A stretch of 64,000 bases of DNA. Source: CALBTQ01 sp036725605. GTDB lineage: Bacteria; Lernaellota; Lernaellaia; Lernaellales; Lernaellaceae. The notes under the pieces are model-generated. The model ran no database searches, was not told the origin of the DNA, and saw only the letters and a list, made by a program, of their open reading frames with translations. Positions 42,747-50,822 of this stretch are shown piece by piece. The number at the start of each line of letters is the position of its first letter. Position 1 is the stretch's first letter. A program made the position numbers and the translations under genes. The stretch is from positions 1-64,000 of the forward strand of contig DAIMDW010000013.1 in NCBI GenBank assembly GCA_036725605.1, read 5' to 3'.

Positions 42747-42784
42747 TACCCTGAGGGTAAGGCATTATCCCTACCCTCAAGGTA
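42747..42784 (-). promoter_or_regulatory. paired palindromes at the yjbQ promoter, possible operator
   Basis: TACCCTGAGGGTA (42747-42759) and TACCCTCAAGGTA (42772-42784) are each near-palindromic and are inverted copies of one another with one mismatch. Between them, on the minus strand, lies GATAAT, a candidate -10 box; no good -35 is seen. The arrangement fits a dimeric repressor binding both sides of -10 (inference) or a long hairpin in the leader. Confidence 0.45.
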
Positions 42785-42853
42785 TGTAGCATAGAGCAAA
42801 AAACCCGATTATAAAAGGACCCGTTTCCCTCTCGAATCAGGGGGGAGGAGGGA

Positions 42854-43198
42854 TCAATCGCGGAATGTGTACCTCACATCGCCGCGATTGTGTGTCGTTG
42901 CAAACGTATATCCCGACTCGTTGACCGCGGTGAAACTGAAGGTCACCAGCGGATCGTCGGTCAGGTTGGAATCCCATAACAGCATTTGATCCAACGAACT
43001 CAGATACGTGTTGTTGTGATGCTTGCTCAGCTCTTCAACGATCTGCGCGTTCTTGCCCGTGGACAGGGCCGAAGCGTTGTAGACCTTCTGCCGCAACGTA
43101 GTGTAATTGGGGATGGAGATAATCGCCAAAATGCCGATCACCGCAACGACGATCAGCAATTCGACCATGGTAAATCCTTGCACCCGAAAACTTTTCAT
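42854..43198 (-). CDS. type IV pilin-like protein
   Basis: 114 aa. Class III/N-methylation signal: short basic leader ending in Gly, then FTMVELLIVVAVIGILAIIS, the classic prepilin core with Phe at +1 and Glu at +5, then the helix IPNYTTLRQKVYNASA. Exported, cleaved and methylated by prepilin peptidase, then assembled by the T4P machinery, none of which is encoded in this window. ATG at 43198 follows GGATGG; a TTG one codon upstream is less likely. Upstream lies a sigma-54 type promoter. Could be a major pilin or a minor pseudopilin; only two short variable segments follow the helix. Confidence 0.88.
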   Translation of the reverse strand: MKSFRVQGFTMVELLIVVAVIGILAIISIPNYTTLRQKVYNASALSTGKNAQIVEELSKHHNNTYLSSLDQMLLWDSNLTDDPLVTFSFTAVNESGYTFATTHNRGDVRYTFRD

Positions 43199-43234
43199 CA
43201 AACCATCCAGTTGGATACGAATGGCCGATATTTG

Positions 43235-43250
43235 AGCAAGATAAATGCCA
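43235..43250 (-). promoter_or_regulatory. sigma-54 (-24/-12) promoter for the pilin gene
   Basis: On the minus strand TGGCAT-N5-TTGCT, with GG and GC exactly 10 bp apart as sigma-54 requires. Predicted transcript start near 43224 and a leader of about 26 bases before the ATG at 43198. Pilin genes in other bacteria are commonly activated by PilR with sigma-54. Confidence 0.65.
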
Positions 43251-43409
43251 ACCGCCCTCGAATGTTCTATCCAGTTGTATTAACATGAATTTTTATTATT
43301 CCTCCCCTTAATAGGAAATTATTTGAGAAAAATTCATTACCTTTTTTCCGGCCTTCTGACAATTTTTGTCACTATTCACAATTCCGCACCATTTTCGCGC
43401 AGATCATTT

Positions 43410-43444
43410 ACCGGTTGACACCAACCGGTGCGGTTGCCTATCTT
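43410..43444 (+). promoter_or_regulatory. promoter with overlapping palindrome
   Basis: TTGACA (43415-43420) and TATCTT (43439-43444), spacer 18 bp, ahead of the GT-C gene at 43476. ACCGGTTG (43410-43417) and CAACCGGT (43422-43429) form a perfect inverted repeat covering the -35 box, so a repressor site is plausible. The rest of the 277-bp gap after the pilin start is AT-rich and otherwise featureless. Confidence 0.5.
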
Positions 43445-43475
43445 TTTCCGTCACGCGTATGACCAGGAGGCCTTT

Positions 43476-45092
43476 GTGCAAAGCGGTACGGTCCGGCAAA
43501 AAGAATCGACCAACAAGCAACTGGCGCTGCATGCTCTTTGGCTGTCGCTGATCGTCGCCGGCATTCTGGCCGTTTACAAAGACCTGCCCAAAAGCATGTT
43601 TTTTCTCGACGATTATCTGCACTTGCACCTGATCCAACAACTCAACAGCGTGCTGGAACCCTTTGTCGTCGACATTTTCATGGGCGCGTTTTTCCGTCCG
43701 GCCATCACATTGTTTTGGAAACTCGACTATCTGATCTCCGGCTTGAATCCGACCGGCTATTACATTGCGAACCTGGTATACCTGGTTCTGTCGATGATTT
43801 TCCTGTATTTCATCATTTTAAATATGACCGGATCGCGCGCGCTGAGCGTGATCATCTCGCTGTTGTACGCGATCGGACCGGTCACCGGTGTGGGCGTGAT
43901 GTGGTTGTCCAACCGCTTCGACCTGATCGGCACGATGTTCTTTCTGGCGTCCACGTTGCTGTTTCTGCGCTACGTGCGTTATCGGCGCGTGGGCGATTAC
44001 CTGTTGTCGGTCGCGCTGGCCGCCCTCGCCTTTTTCTGCAAGGAAATCACGATCACGCTGCCGGTCATCCTGGTGCTGTCGGCGGGCTTCATGTTCATGT
44101 ACCGCGCGCCCAGCAAACTGGACGTCAAATTCATCAAGCGGATCCTCGCGCTGACCACGCCCTATTTCACCATCGCCGCCATCTACATGATCTGGCGCTT
44201 CCTCATCATTAAAAGCATGGGCGGTTACGTCGGCGAGACGAAGGCGCCGTTTTCGATCGGCTACGTTTTCTTTCTCTGGCACAGTTTCGCCGAGTACTTC
44301 TGGCTGATGAAAAGCTTCATCGTCTTCGGCTCGATTCTGATCCTCATCGGATTGTTTTTGGCGAAGAAGGAATTTTACGCCAACAACAAACTGTTTTTCT
44401 ACGGCCTGGTTTTCGCGTTGATCACCATGGCGCCGCTGGCGCTGGTGCTGCGCTACCAGAACGTCATGGCGTATATGACGCCCCGGTTTTTTTTCCTGCC
44501 CAACATCGGCCTGCTGATCGCGTTGGCGTCGATTTACGATCCGCGTTCGGCCAAGGCGCGGCGGGTGCTCGCGCTGATCGTGCTGGTGCTGGTCGGGCTG
44601 TTTTTCGCGCTGAACAATTACATCCTGGTGCACAAATGGGCGCGCGACAAACAGAAGCTGGTCGCCAAAACCGAGCAGGTGCACGAGTACCTGGTATCGC
44701 AAGGCGACAAGATCCCCAGCGAGGGGATGATCTACTCGTGCCTGCACGGCATGGACGTGGCGCTGGATACGTCGATCAAGCTGATGCACCCGGAATACCT
44801 GGACCGCTACTATTTCCTTAACTGCACCGGGCCGACCCAGACGATCGCCCGCCGGCCGCTGTATTATCTGATGCGGCGCAACCTGAATTTTCCGCAAACC
44901 TTCAGCCGCAATCCGTGCGACTATCAGGATCTGGTGTACGGCGTCGTGCAATCCAATCCGGCCAACATCTCCAGTCAGGCGAGCGCCGCCACGAACGTGA
45001 TGGTCTTGCACCTGGATTGGAAGGGTCGCATGGCCATGCTGGGTCGTGATAAAGTCGTAGGCATCTTGCAGACACTGGGAATTTTGCAATGA
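43476..45092 (+). CDS. polytopic membrane protein, GT-C glycosyltransferase-like
   Basis: 538 aa starting at GTG 43476, with AGGAGG five bases upstream. About ten membrane helices. An early loop FFLDDYLHLHLIQQLN has the Asp pair expected of GT-C enzymes (GT39/GT83-like), and FFRPAITLFWKLDYLISGLN, YAIGPVTGVGVMWLSNRFDL are typical of uncharacterised bacterial members. The C-terminal about 130 residues are soluble and extracytoplasmic. ATGA overlap with the sulfatase-fold gene indicates a two-gene operon, which might decorate or remodel surface glycolipids (inference). Confidence 0.7.
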   Translation: MQSGTVRQKESTNKQLALHALWLSLIVAGILAVYKDLPKSMFFLDDYLHLHLIQQLNSVLEPFVVDIFMGAFFRPAITLFWKLDYLISGLNPTGYYIANLVYLVLSMIFLYFIILNMTGSRALSVIISLLYAIGPVTGVGVMWLSNRFDLIGTMFFLASTLLFLRYVRYRRVGDYLLSVALAALAFFCKEITITLPVILVLSAGFMFMYRAPSKLDVKFIKRILALTTPYFTIAAIYMIWRFLIIKSMGGYVGETKAPFSIGYVFFLWHSFAEYFWLMKSFIVFGSILILIGLFLAKKEFYANNKLFFYGLVFALITMAPLALVLRYQNVMAYMTPRFFFLPNIGLLIALASIYDPRSAKARRVLALIVLVLVGLFFALNNYILVHKWARDKQKLVAKTEQVHEYLVSQGDKIPSEGMIYSCLHGMDVALDTSIKLMHPEYLDRYYFLNCTGPTQTIARRPLYYLMRRNLNFPQTFSRNPCDYQDLVYGVVQSNPANISSQASAATNVMVLHLDWKGRMAMLGRDKVVGILQTLGILQ

Positions 45093-46891
45093 GCACTCGT
45101 TTTCGTTTCGCCACCTCGTTGATCCTGCTGCTCCTGTTGCCCCTGGCGGCAATGACCGGATGCAAAAAGCACGTCGATTACCCGAACGTGATCCTCATCA
45201 GCATCGACACCTTGCGCGCCGATCGCCTCGGCTGTTACGGCTACACCAAGGGCATCACCGGAATGATGGATTTCTGGGCCGAACGCGGCGTACGCTTCGA
45301 GAAAGCGTATGCCACCTCGCCGTGGACGCTGCCCAGTCACGCGTCGGCGATGACCAGCCTGTATCCCACCGAACACCGGGCCATCGACGAGAAAATCAAC
45401 ATCGACATCGACGCGCCGATGCTCGCCGAGCAGATGAAAAAAGCCGGCTTCAACACCGCCGCCTTCGTCAGCCATTATTACCTGTCGGCGGAATACGGCT
45501 TCGATCGCGGCTTCAACGATTTTTACATCAAGCCCAACGCCAAAGCCGACGAGATGATCGCCAAGACCACCAAGTGGCTCAAGGCCAACAAGGACGAATC
45601 GTTCTTCGTGTTTCTGCATCTGTTCGATCCGCACACGCCCTATCAGCCGCCGCCCGATTACGCCAAGAAGCATTACCCCACCGACACCAAGGTGTACGTT
45701 TCCGGGGAAACCAAGGACGTGATCGAGGTGATGCAGACCTGGCCGTCGGAACGGGCCAAGGAAATCAAGCGCGCCTTGTCGGCGTTGTACGACGGGGAAA
45801 TCGACTTCGTCGACAACCAGCTCGAAGTGCTCTTTAAATGGTTGCAGCAAAACAAGCTCGATCAAAACACGGTGATCATCCTCATGGCCGACCATGGCGA
45901 AGAATTCATGGAACACGGCATGATGGAGCACGGCTTCACCCTGTACGAAGAGCAGGTGCGCGTACCCTTCCTGTGGTATTTCCCGGCCGGCCTGCCCGGC
46001 GGCAAGGTGGTCGACGCGCCGGTCAGCCTGGTCGATCTGATGCCCACGCTGCTGGACTTCCTCGGCCTGCCGCCGGTCGACCAACCGATCAGCGGCAAGT
46101 CGCTGATGCCCGCGATCAAGGGCGAGCCGTTCCCCGACCGCTACCTGTTGACCGAAACCACGCGGCAGGGACCCGATCGCGTTTCGATCATCAAGGACGG
46201 CCTGAAGTACATGTATTCTCCGGAATTCGCGCTCAACGGGCGCACCTTCGGCGAATTTCTCTTCAACCTGAAAGACGACCCGGCGGAAGAAACCGATCTG
46301 ATGCCCTCCGAGCCGGACGTGGCCGGCAAGCTCAGCGGCGAGTTGTTTTCCTCCGGTTTGTACATTCAACGCCGTGCCTGGCACGTGCGCTGGGGACAGG
46401 CGCCCAAGCCGGTGCGCATTCGCGGGCAGATCGGCGCGACGCCCGGCAAGTTCATTTACATTTACAAGGCCAACACGATTTACGGCACCGACGAGCGCGG
46501 CCTGATGACCTCGTTGGAATACCCGCTGGATAAAAAGGATCCGCAGAAGTTGCAGTTCCTCGCCCTGTGCGAGCGCGACAACGGCGTTTCGTTCATGACC
46601 GAACCGGAAACCGGCCCGGTCGCCTTCCACTTTTTCGTCGAAGGCCGCGAGCAAACGCGCAACATCCTGTTGGGCAACAAAACCACGCACCCGGGCAGCG
46701 GCAACTTCACGCTGAGCAACGAAATCAAGCGCGAACCGGGGCTGAACGCGCCGTCGGGCGGCATTCTGATCTGGAACGAACCGATCTGGGTCAATTCCAA
46801 GCAGATCCTGCGCGCCGAGGTGGGCGATCCGATTCAGTTATCTCCAGAGGTTATCGAACAATTGCGCAGTCTCGGTTACTTGACACAATAA
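45089..46891 (+). CDS. sulfatase/alkaline-phosphatase superfamily lipoprotein
   Basis: 600 aa. Signal peptide with lipobox MTGC (Cys25). Sulfatase fold: NVILISIDTLRADRLGCYG (metal Asp40), SPWTLPSHASAMTSLYPTEH, FVFLHLFDPHTPYQPP, VIILMADHGEEFMEHGMMEH. At the nucleophile position the formylglycine-type C/S-x-P-x-R is replaced by Thr80-L-P-S-H, so it cannot be a standard formylglycine sulfatase and may be a phosphoester or phosphoglycol transferase/hydrolase like LtaS-type enzymes (inference). The last about 190 residues form an extra domain not typical of sulfatases. Extracytoplasmic. Coupled to the GT-C gene. Confidence 0.82.
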   Translation: MSTRFRFATSLILLLLLPLAAMTGCKKHVDYPNVILISIDTLRADRLGCYGYTKGITGMMDFWAERGVRFEKAYATSPWTLPSHASAMTSLYPTEHRAIDEKINIDIDAPMLAEQMKKAGFNTAAFVSHYYLSAEYGFDRGFNDFYIKPNAKADEMIAKTTKWLKANKDESFFVFLHLFDPHTPYQPPPDYAKKHYPTDTKVYVSGETKDVIEVMQTWPSERAKEIKRALSALYDGEIDFVDNQLEVLFKWLQQNKLDQNTVIILMADHGEEFMEHGMMEHGFTLYEEQVRVPFLWYFPAGLPGGKVVDAPVSLVDLMPTLLDFLGLPPVDQPISGKSLMPAIKGEPFPDRYLLTETTRQGPDRVSIIKDGLKYMYSPEFALNGRTFGEFLFNLKDDPAEETDLMPSEPDVAGKLSGELFSSGLYIQRRAWHVRWGQAPKPVRIRGQIGATPGKFIYIYKANTIYGTDERGLMTSLEYPLDKKDPQKLQFLALCERDNGVSFMTEPETGPVAFHFFVEGREQTRNILLGNKTTHPGSGNFTLSNEIKREPGLNAPSGGILIWNEPIWVNSKQILRAEVGDPIQLSPEVIEQLRSLGYLTQ

Positions 46892-46909
46892 CGCGTCTAA
46901 TGGCATAAA
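46880..46909 (+). promoter_or_regulatory. candidate promoter for yebC-ruvCAB
   Basis: TTGACA (46880-46885), within the last codons of the sulfatase-fold gene, and CATAAA (46904-46909), spacer 18 bp; 55 bp before the yebC start. Confidence 0.45.
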
Positions 46910-46963
46910 CTGTCACTGCTGGGACGTTTATGATCATCCAAAAATTTTCTTTCCGGAGGGAAG

Positions 46964-47713
46964 ATGTCGGGCCATAGCAAATGGAGTACGATTAAACGGA
47001 AGAAGGGCGCGGCGGACGCGAAAAGAGGCCGCCTCTTCTCGCGGTTGAACAAAGAAATTCTGCTGGCGGCGCGCGACGGCGGCGGCGACCCCAACGCCAA
47101 CATTCGTTTGCGCAACGCCATCGCGGCGGCCAAAGCGGCGAATATGCCCAAAGACACCATTGCCCGGGCGGTGAAAAAGGGCACCGGCGAACTCGACGGC
47201 GGCGCGAACTTCGAGGAAATCACGTACGAAGGGTACGGCCCGGCCGGTGTGGCGGTGTTGGTGTGCACCTTCACCGACAACCGCAACCGCACCACGGCCG
47301 AAGTGCGCCACGCGTTCAACAAGTACGCGGGCAACCTCGGCGAAAACGGCTGCGTCTCCTGGATGTTCGACCGCAAGGGCATGATTACCTTCAACACGGA
47401 AGACGTCGAGATGGGCCAGCTCGAGGAAACGGCCATCGAGAACGGCGCCGAGGACATCAAAGAAGACGGCGACGTGGTCGAAGTCACCAGCGCCATCGAG
47501 GATTTCCCCGGCCTGCAGGAAGCGTTCGACAATTCCGGCATGAAGTACGAGGAAGCGCAGCTCACCTACGTGCCGCAGACGACCGTGAAGCTCGAAGGCA
47601 AACAAGCCGAAACCATGCTCAAGCTCATCGAACAGTTGGAAGAACTCGACGACGTCTCGGACGTCTACGGCAACTTTGACATTTCCGACGAGGAAATGGA
47701 AAGGCTGAGCTGA
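46964..47713 (+). CDS. yebC: YebC/PmpR family protein
   Basis: 249 aa. MSGHSKWSTIKRKKGAADAK, RGRLFSRLNKEIL, DPNANIRLRNAIAAAKAANM and YEGYGPAGVAVLVCTFTDNR are diagnostic. Full length for the family. Historically called a transcriptional regulator of ruvC and quorum genes; recent work in other bacteria ties family members to translation of proline-rich stretches. Which applies here cannot be told. GGAGGGAAG precedes the ATG. Immediately upstream of ruvC, as in many genomes. Confidence 0.94.
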   Translation: MSGHSKWSTIKRKKGAADAKRGRLFSRLNKEILLAARDGGGDPNANIRLRNAIAAAKAANMPKDTIARAVKKGTGELDGGANFEEITYEGYGPAGVAVLVCTFTDNRNRTTAEVRHAFNKYAGNLGENGCVSWMFDRKGMITFNTEDVEMGQLEETAIENGAEDIKEDGDVVEVTSAIEDFPGLQEAFDNSGMKYEEAQLTYVPQTTVKLEGKQAETMLKLIEQLEELDDVSDVYGNFDISDEEMERLS

Positions 47714-47750
47714 TCCGAAACAACGTAATTTCCATACGCCGGGTAACGTC

Positions 47751-48266
47751 ATGCGGGTGATCGGAATCGACCCCGGCAGTCGCATTTGCGGCTGGGGAGT
47801 GGTGGAAGAAACCGCCGGGCCGCAGAAGATCCGGCACGTCGATTCCGGCGCCGTCTTTACCGATACCAAACAAGAACTGCCCCAACGTTTGCAGGCCATT
47901 TACGAGGGGCTGCGCGAGGCGATCCGCGCCTTCGGTCCCAACGAGGCGGCGGTGGAGAGCGTCTTTCATCACAAGAACGCCAAAAGCGCGCTGGTGCTCG
48001 GTCAGGCGCGCGGCGTGGCGATCCTCGCTTGCGTCCACGAGGGCTTGCCGGTATACGAATATACACCGATGCAAATCAAGCAGGCGGTGACCGGCTACGG
48101 CAAGGCCGATAAACGGCAGGTGGGATTGATGGTCAAAAGCCTGTTGCGCCTGCCCGAGGAAGCGTGGGTGGATACCGCCGACGCGCTGGCCGGCGCCCTC
48201 TGCCACCTCAACAGCCGCAAGCTGGCGCAGGCAACCAAACATCTGAACAAGCGGAGCGAAACGTGA
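47751..48266 (+). CDS. ruvC: Holliday junction resolvase RuvC
   Basis: 171 aa. Dimeric endonuclease that cuts four-way junctions with RuvAB. VIGIDPGSRICGWGVVEE carries the first catalytic Asp (Asp7), EAAVESVFHHKNAKSALVLG the catalytic Glu, and WVDTADALAGALCHL the C-terminal acidic residues. GTGA overlap with ruvA. Confidence 0.95.
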   Translation: MRVIGIDPGSRICGWGVVEETAGPQKIRHVDSGAVFTDTKQELPQRLQAIYEGLREAIRAFGPNEAAVESVFHHKNAKSALVLGQARGVAILACVHEGLPVYEYTPMQIKQAVTGYGKADKRQVGLMVKSLLRLPEEAWVDTADALAGALCHLNSRKLAQATKHLNKRSET

Positions 48267-48868
48267 TCGCGCGACTGACCGGCAAACTGACCGACAAGGA
48301 TCTCAACCAGATCGTGGTCGACGTGCATGGCGTGGGCTATCGCGTGTTCATCAGCGCGAACTGTTTTTATTCCCTGCCCGAATCGCCGCAGGAAGTTTCG
48401 CTGCTCGTTCACACGGTGGTGCGCGAGGACGCGTTTCATCTCTACGGCTTTCTCACCGAGCTGGAACGCAAGCTGTTCACCATGCTCGTCAGCGTCAGCG
48501 GCGTCGGGCCCAAGGCGGCGCTGGCCATGCTCTCGGGCTTCGCCGCGCCGGATCTGCTGGCGCGCATCGCCGGCGGCGAAGTGTCCGCGCTGACCAAAGC
48601 GCCGGGCATCGGCAAGAAAACGGCCGAACGGATCGTCGTCGATCTGGCCGACAAGGCCGCCGCGCTGGCGCAGGAAACGCGGGTGGACGTCAGCGCGCAT
48701 CGCCCGAAAACCGGCGTGGACCACGACGCGATCAGCGCGCTGCTCAACCTCGGCTTCAAGGACAGCGTTGCCGAACAGGTGGTGGCGCAAGCCCGCGCGG
48801 AACTGGGCGATCAGTCGTCGCTCGAGGACATCATCCGCCTGGCGCTGAAAAAGATGATGAAAGGATAA
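48263..48868 (+). CDS. ruvA: Holliday junction branch migration protein RuvA
   Basis: 201 aa, GTG start. Tetrameric junction-binding subunit. Starts IARLTGKLTDKDLNQIVVDV, HGVGYRV; helix-hairpin-helix motifs LVSVSGVGPKAALAMLSG and LTKAPGIGKKTAERIVVDL; C-terminal domain III (ISALLNLGFKDSVAEQVV) contacts RuvB. The frame is open further upstream inside ruvC, but the conserved N-terminus fixes the GTG at 48263. Confidence 0.95.
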   Translation: MIARLTGKLTDKDLNQIVVDVHGVGYRVFISANCFYSLPESPQEVSLLVHTVVREDAFHLYGFLTELERKLFTMLVSVSGVGPKAALAMLSGFAAPDLLARIAGGEVSALTKAPGIGKKTAERIVVDLADKAAALAQETRVDVSAHRPKTGVDHDAISALLNLGFKDSVAEQVVAQARAELGDQSSLEDIIRLALKKMMKG

Positions 48869-48871
48869 ACG

Positions 48872-49900
48872 ATGAACCGGGGGCCGATCGATCCACTGCG
48901 CGAACCAGACGATCTCGCTTACGACCTGACGTTGCGCCCCAAGCGGCTGGAGGATTTCGTCGGCCAGCACGCGGTGAAAGACAACCTGCGCGTGTACATC
49001 GACGCCACGCGCGAGCGCGGCGAGGCGCTCGACCACGTGCTGCTCTACGGCCCGCCGGGACTGGGCAAAACCACCCTCGCCCACATCATCGCCGGCGAGC
49101 TGGGCGTGGGCATTCACTGCACCAGCGGCCCGGTGCTCGAAAAGCCCGGCGACCTGGCCGCGATTCTGACCAACCTCGCGCCGCGCGACGTGCTGTTCAT
49201 CGACGAGATCCACCGTCTCTCCAAGCTGGTCGAGGAAAAGCTCTACCCGGCGATGGAGGATTACAGCATCGATCTGATTCTCGGCCAGGGACCGTCGGCG
49301 CGCACGGTGCAAATGCCGCTGGAACCGTTCACGCTCATCGGCGCGACCACGCGCATCGGCCTGATCGCCAACCCGTTGCGCGACCGTTTCGGCATCGTCG
49401 ACCGGCTCGACTTCTACACGCCCGACGACCTGCTGATGATCATCCACCGCAACGGCAAAATTCTCGACATTCGTCTCGACGAGGACGGCGCCGCGGAAAT
49501 CGCCCGCCGCAGTCGCGGCACCCCGCGCGTGGCCAACCGCCTGCTGCGCCGCGTGCGCGACTTCGCCCAGGTCGAAGGCGACGGAGTCATCACCAAAGCG
49601 ATCGCCGCCCGCGCGCTCGAACGGCTGAACATCGACGACGCCGGGCTGGATAAAATGGACCAACGCGTGCTGCTGACCATCATCGATCATTTCGGCGGCG
49701 GCCCGGTCGGCCTGGAAACGCTGTCGGCCAGCCTGTCGGAAGAGAAGGACACCATCGAGGATGTGATCGAGCCGTTTTTGATTCAACAAGGGTATCTGCA
49801 ACGAACGCCGCGCGGCCGCGTGGCCACGCCGCACGCGTATCGACACCTCAACCGCACCGTGCCGCCGGGATCGACCGGTACGCTGTTCGAAGGAAGCTGA
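48872..49900 (+). CDS. ruvB: Holliday junction branch migration ATPase RuvB
   Basis: 342 aa, hexameric AAA+ motor. LRPKRLEDFVGQ, Walker A LLYGPPGLGKTTLAHIIAGE, Walker B VLFIDEIHRL, sensor LIGATTRIGL, and the winged-helix end YLQRTPRGRVATPHAYRHL. Complete and of usual length. Starts 3 bp after ruvA and is followed 3 bp later by a phosphatase gene. Confidence 0.96.
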   Translation: MNRGPIDPLREPDDLAYDLTLRPKRLEDFVGQHAVKDNLRVYIDATRERGEALDHVLLYGPPGLGKTTLAHIIAGELGVGIHCTSGPVLEKPGDLAAILTNLAPRDVLFIDEIHRLSKLVEEKLYPAMEDYSIDLILGQGPSARTVQMPLEPFTLIGATTRIGLIANPLRDRFGIVDRLDFYTPDDLLMIIHRNGKILDIRLDEDGAAEIARRSRGTPRVANRLLRRVRDFAQVEGDGVITKAIAARALERLNIDDAGLDKMDQRVLLTIIDHFGGGPVGLETLSASLSEEKDTIEDVIEPFLIQQGYLQRTPRGRVATPHAYRHLNRTVPPGSTGTLFEGS

Positions 49901-49903
49901 TCG

Positions 49904-50410
49904 ATGCGCACACCGCCGCCCTTTCCCGCTCCGGATGAGATTCACGATATTCTCGTCGTATGCACCGGCAATATCTGTCGCAGCCCCATGGTCACCGCGC
50001 AATTGCGCGCCGCGCTGATCGCGTCGGGCGTGCGCGGCGTGCGCGTGCATTCGGCGGGCACGATCGCCGTCGACGGCCACCCGGCCAGCATCGAGGCGAT
50101 CGAAGTGTCGGCCGAGCACGGCCTGGACATTTCCTATCACCGTTCGACCCCGTTGACCGGCGATCTGGTGCGGCAGGCCGATTTGATTCTGGTGATGGAA
50201 GAGCGGCACATCAATTGGATCGTCAACAAAATCCCCAACGCGACGAAGAAGACCTTCCTGCTCAGTGACTTCGTCGACGGTCGCGAAAAGGGATTGGACA
50301 TCACCGATCCGCTGGGCACAACCATCTCCTTTTACGATCAGGTGTTCCGGAAAACGGAGCAGATGGTCGCGAAGGTGGTGGAATATCTCAAAGCCGGGCA
50401 ACATGAGTGA
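49904..50410 (+). CDS. low-molecular-weight protein-tyrosine phosphatase
   Basis: 168 aa. P-loop VVCTGNICRSPM with nucleophile Cys20 and Arg26; the general-acid segment is DITDPLG near residue 128. VHSAGTIAVDGHPAS and ISYHRSTPLT match bacterial LMW-PTP/arsenate-reductase-fold enzymes; the lack of a second Cys pair favours phosphatase. These often regulate capsule or exopolysaccharide tyrosine kinases, none of which is seen nearby. A related option is a protein-arginine phosphatase (Thr at P-loop position 2 is compatible). Joined to the ruv operon by a 3-bp gap. Confidence 0.85.
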   Translation: MRTPPPFPAPDEIHDILVVCTGNICRSPMVTAQLRAALIASGVRGVRVHSAGTIAVDGHPASIEAIEVSAEHGLDISYHRSTPLTGDLVRQADLILVMEERHINWIVNKIPNATKKTFLLSDFVDGREKGLDITDPLGTTISFYDQVFRKTEQMVAKVVEYLKAGQHE

Positions 50411-50822
50411 GCCGACGACCTTTGCCGTAACCGTGGTGGAAACCAGTCGCGATGCGCGCGGCTGGGCCAGCAACCTGCTTGATTTTCTGCCGCTGCCGCC
50501 CGCGCAAATCGCCAACGTGCACGTCGTCTCGATGAAGCCCGGCGCGATTCGCGGCAACCACCGCCATCGCGTGCAAACCGAGTGGATCGTCGTGTGCGGC
50601 GGTCCGTGCCGCGTGACGATCGACGACGACCGACGACAATTCAACGAACTGCACGACGGCAACAAACCGTTGCTGCTTTCGCTGCCGCCCGGCACGGCGC
50701 ACGCGGTGCAATACCTGGGCGACGGCGAGGCTTATCTCGTGTGCGTTACCGATACACCTTACGATTTCGAACGCCCCGACGTGGAGCGGGTCAACCTACT
50801 GCCAAGCGAGGATGAATCATGA
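50403..50822 (+). CDS. cupin-fold protein, sugar-isomerase/WxcM-like
   Basis: 139 aa, ATG overlapping the phosphatase by 8 bp. Single cupin barrel: VHVVSMKPGAIRGNHRHRVQ, TEWIVVCGGPCRVTID and LLLSLPPGTAHAVQYLGDGE resemble FdtA/WxcM-type cupins in polysaccharide sugar biosynthesis, with His residues (NHRH, and AHAV) available for metal or substrate. Substrate unknown. Overlaps the next gene by 4 bp. Confidence 0.75.
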   Translation: MSEPTTFAVTVVETSRDARGWASNLLDFLPLPPAQIANVHVVSMKPGAIRGNHRHRVQTEWIVVCGGPCRVTIDDDRRQFNELHDGNKPLLLSLPPGTAHAVQYLGDGEAYLVCVTDTPYDFERPDVERVNLLPSEDES

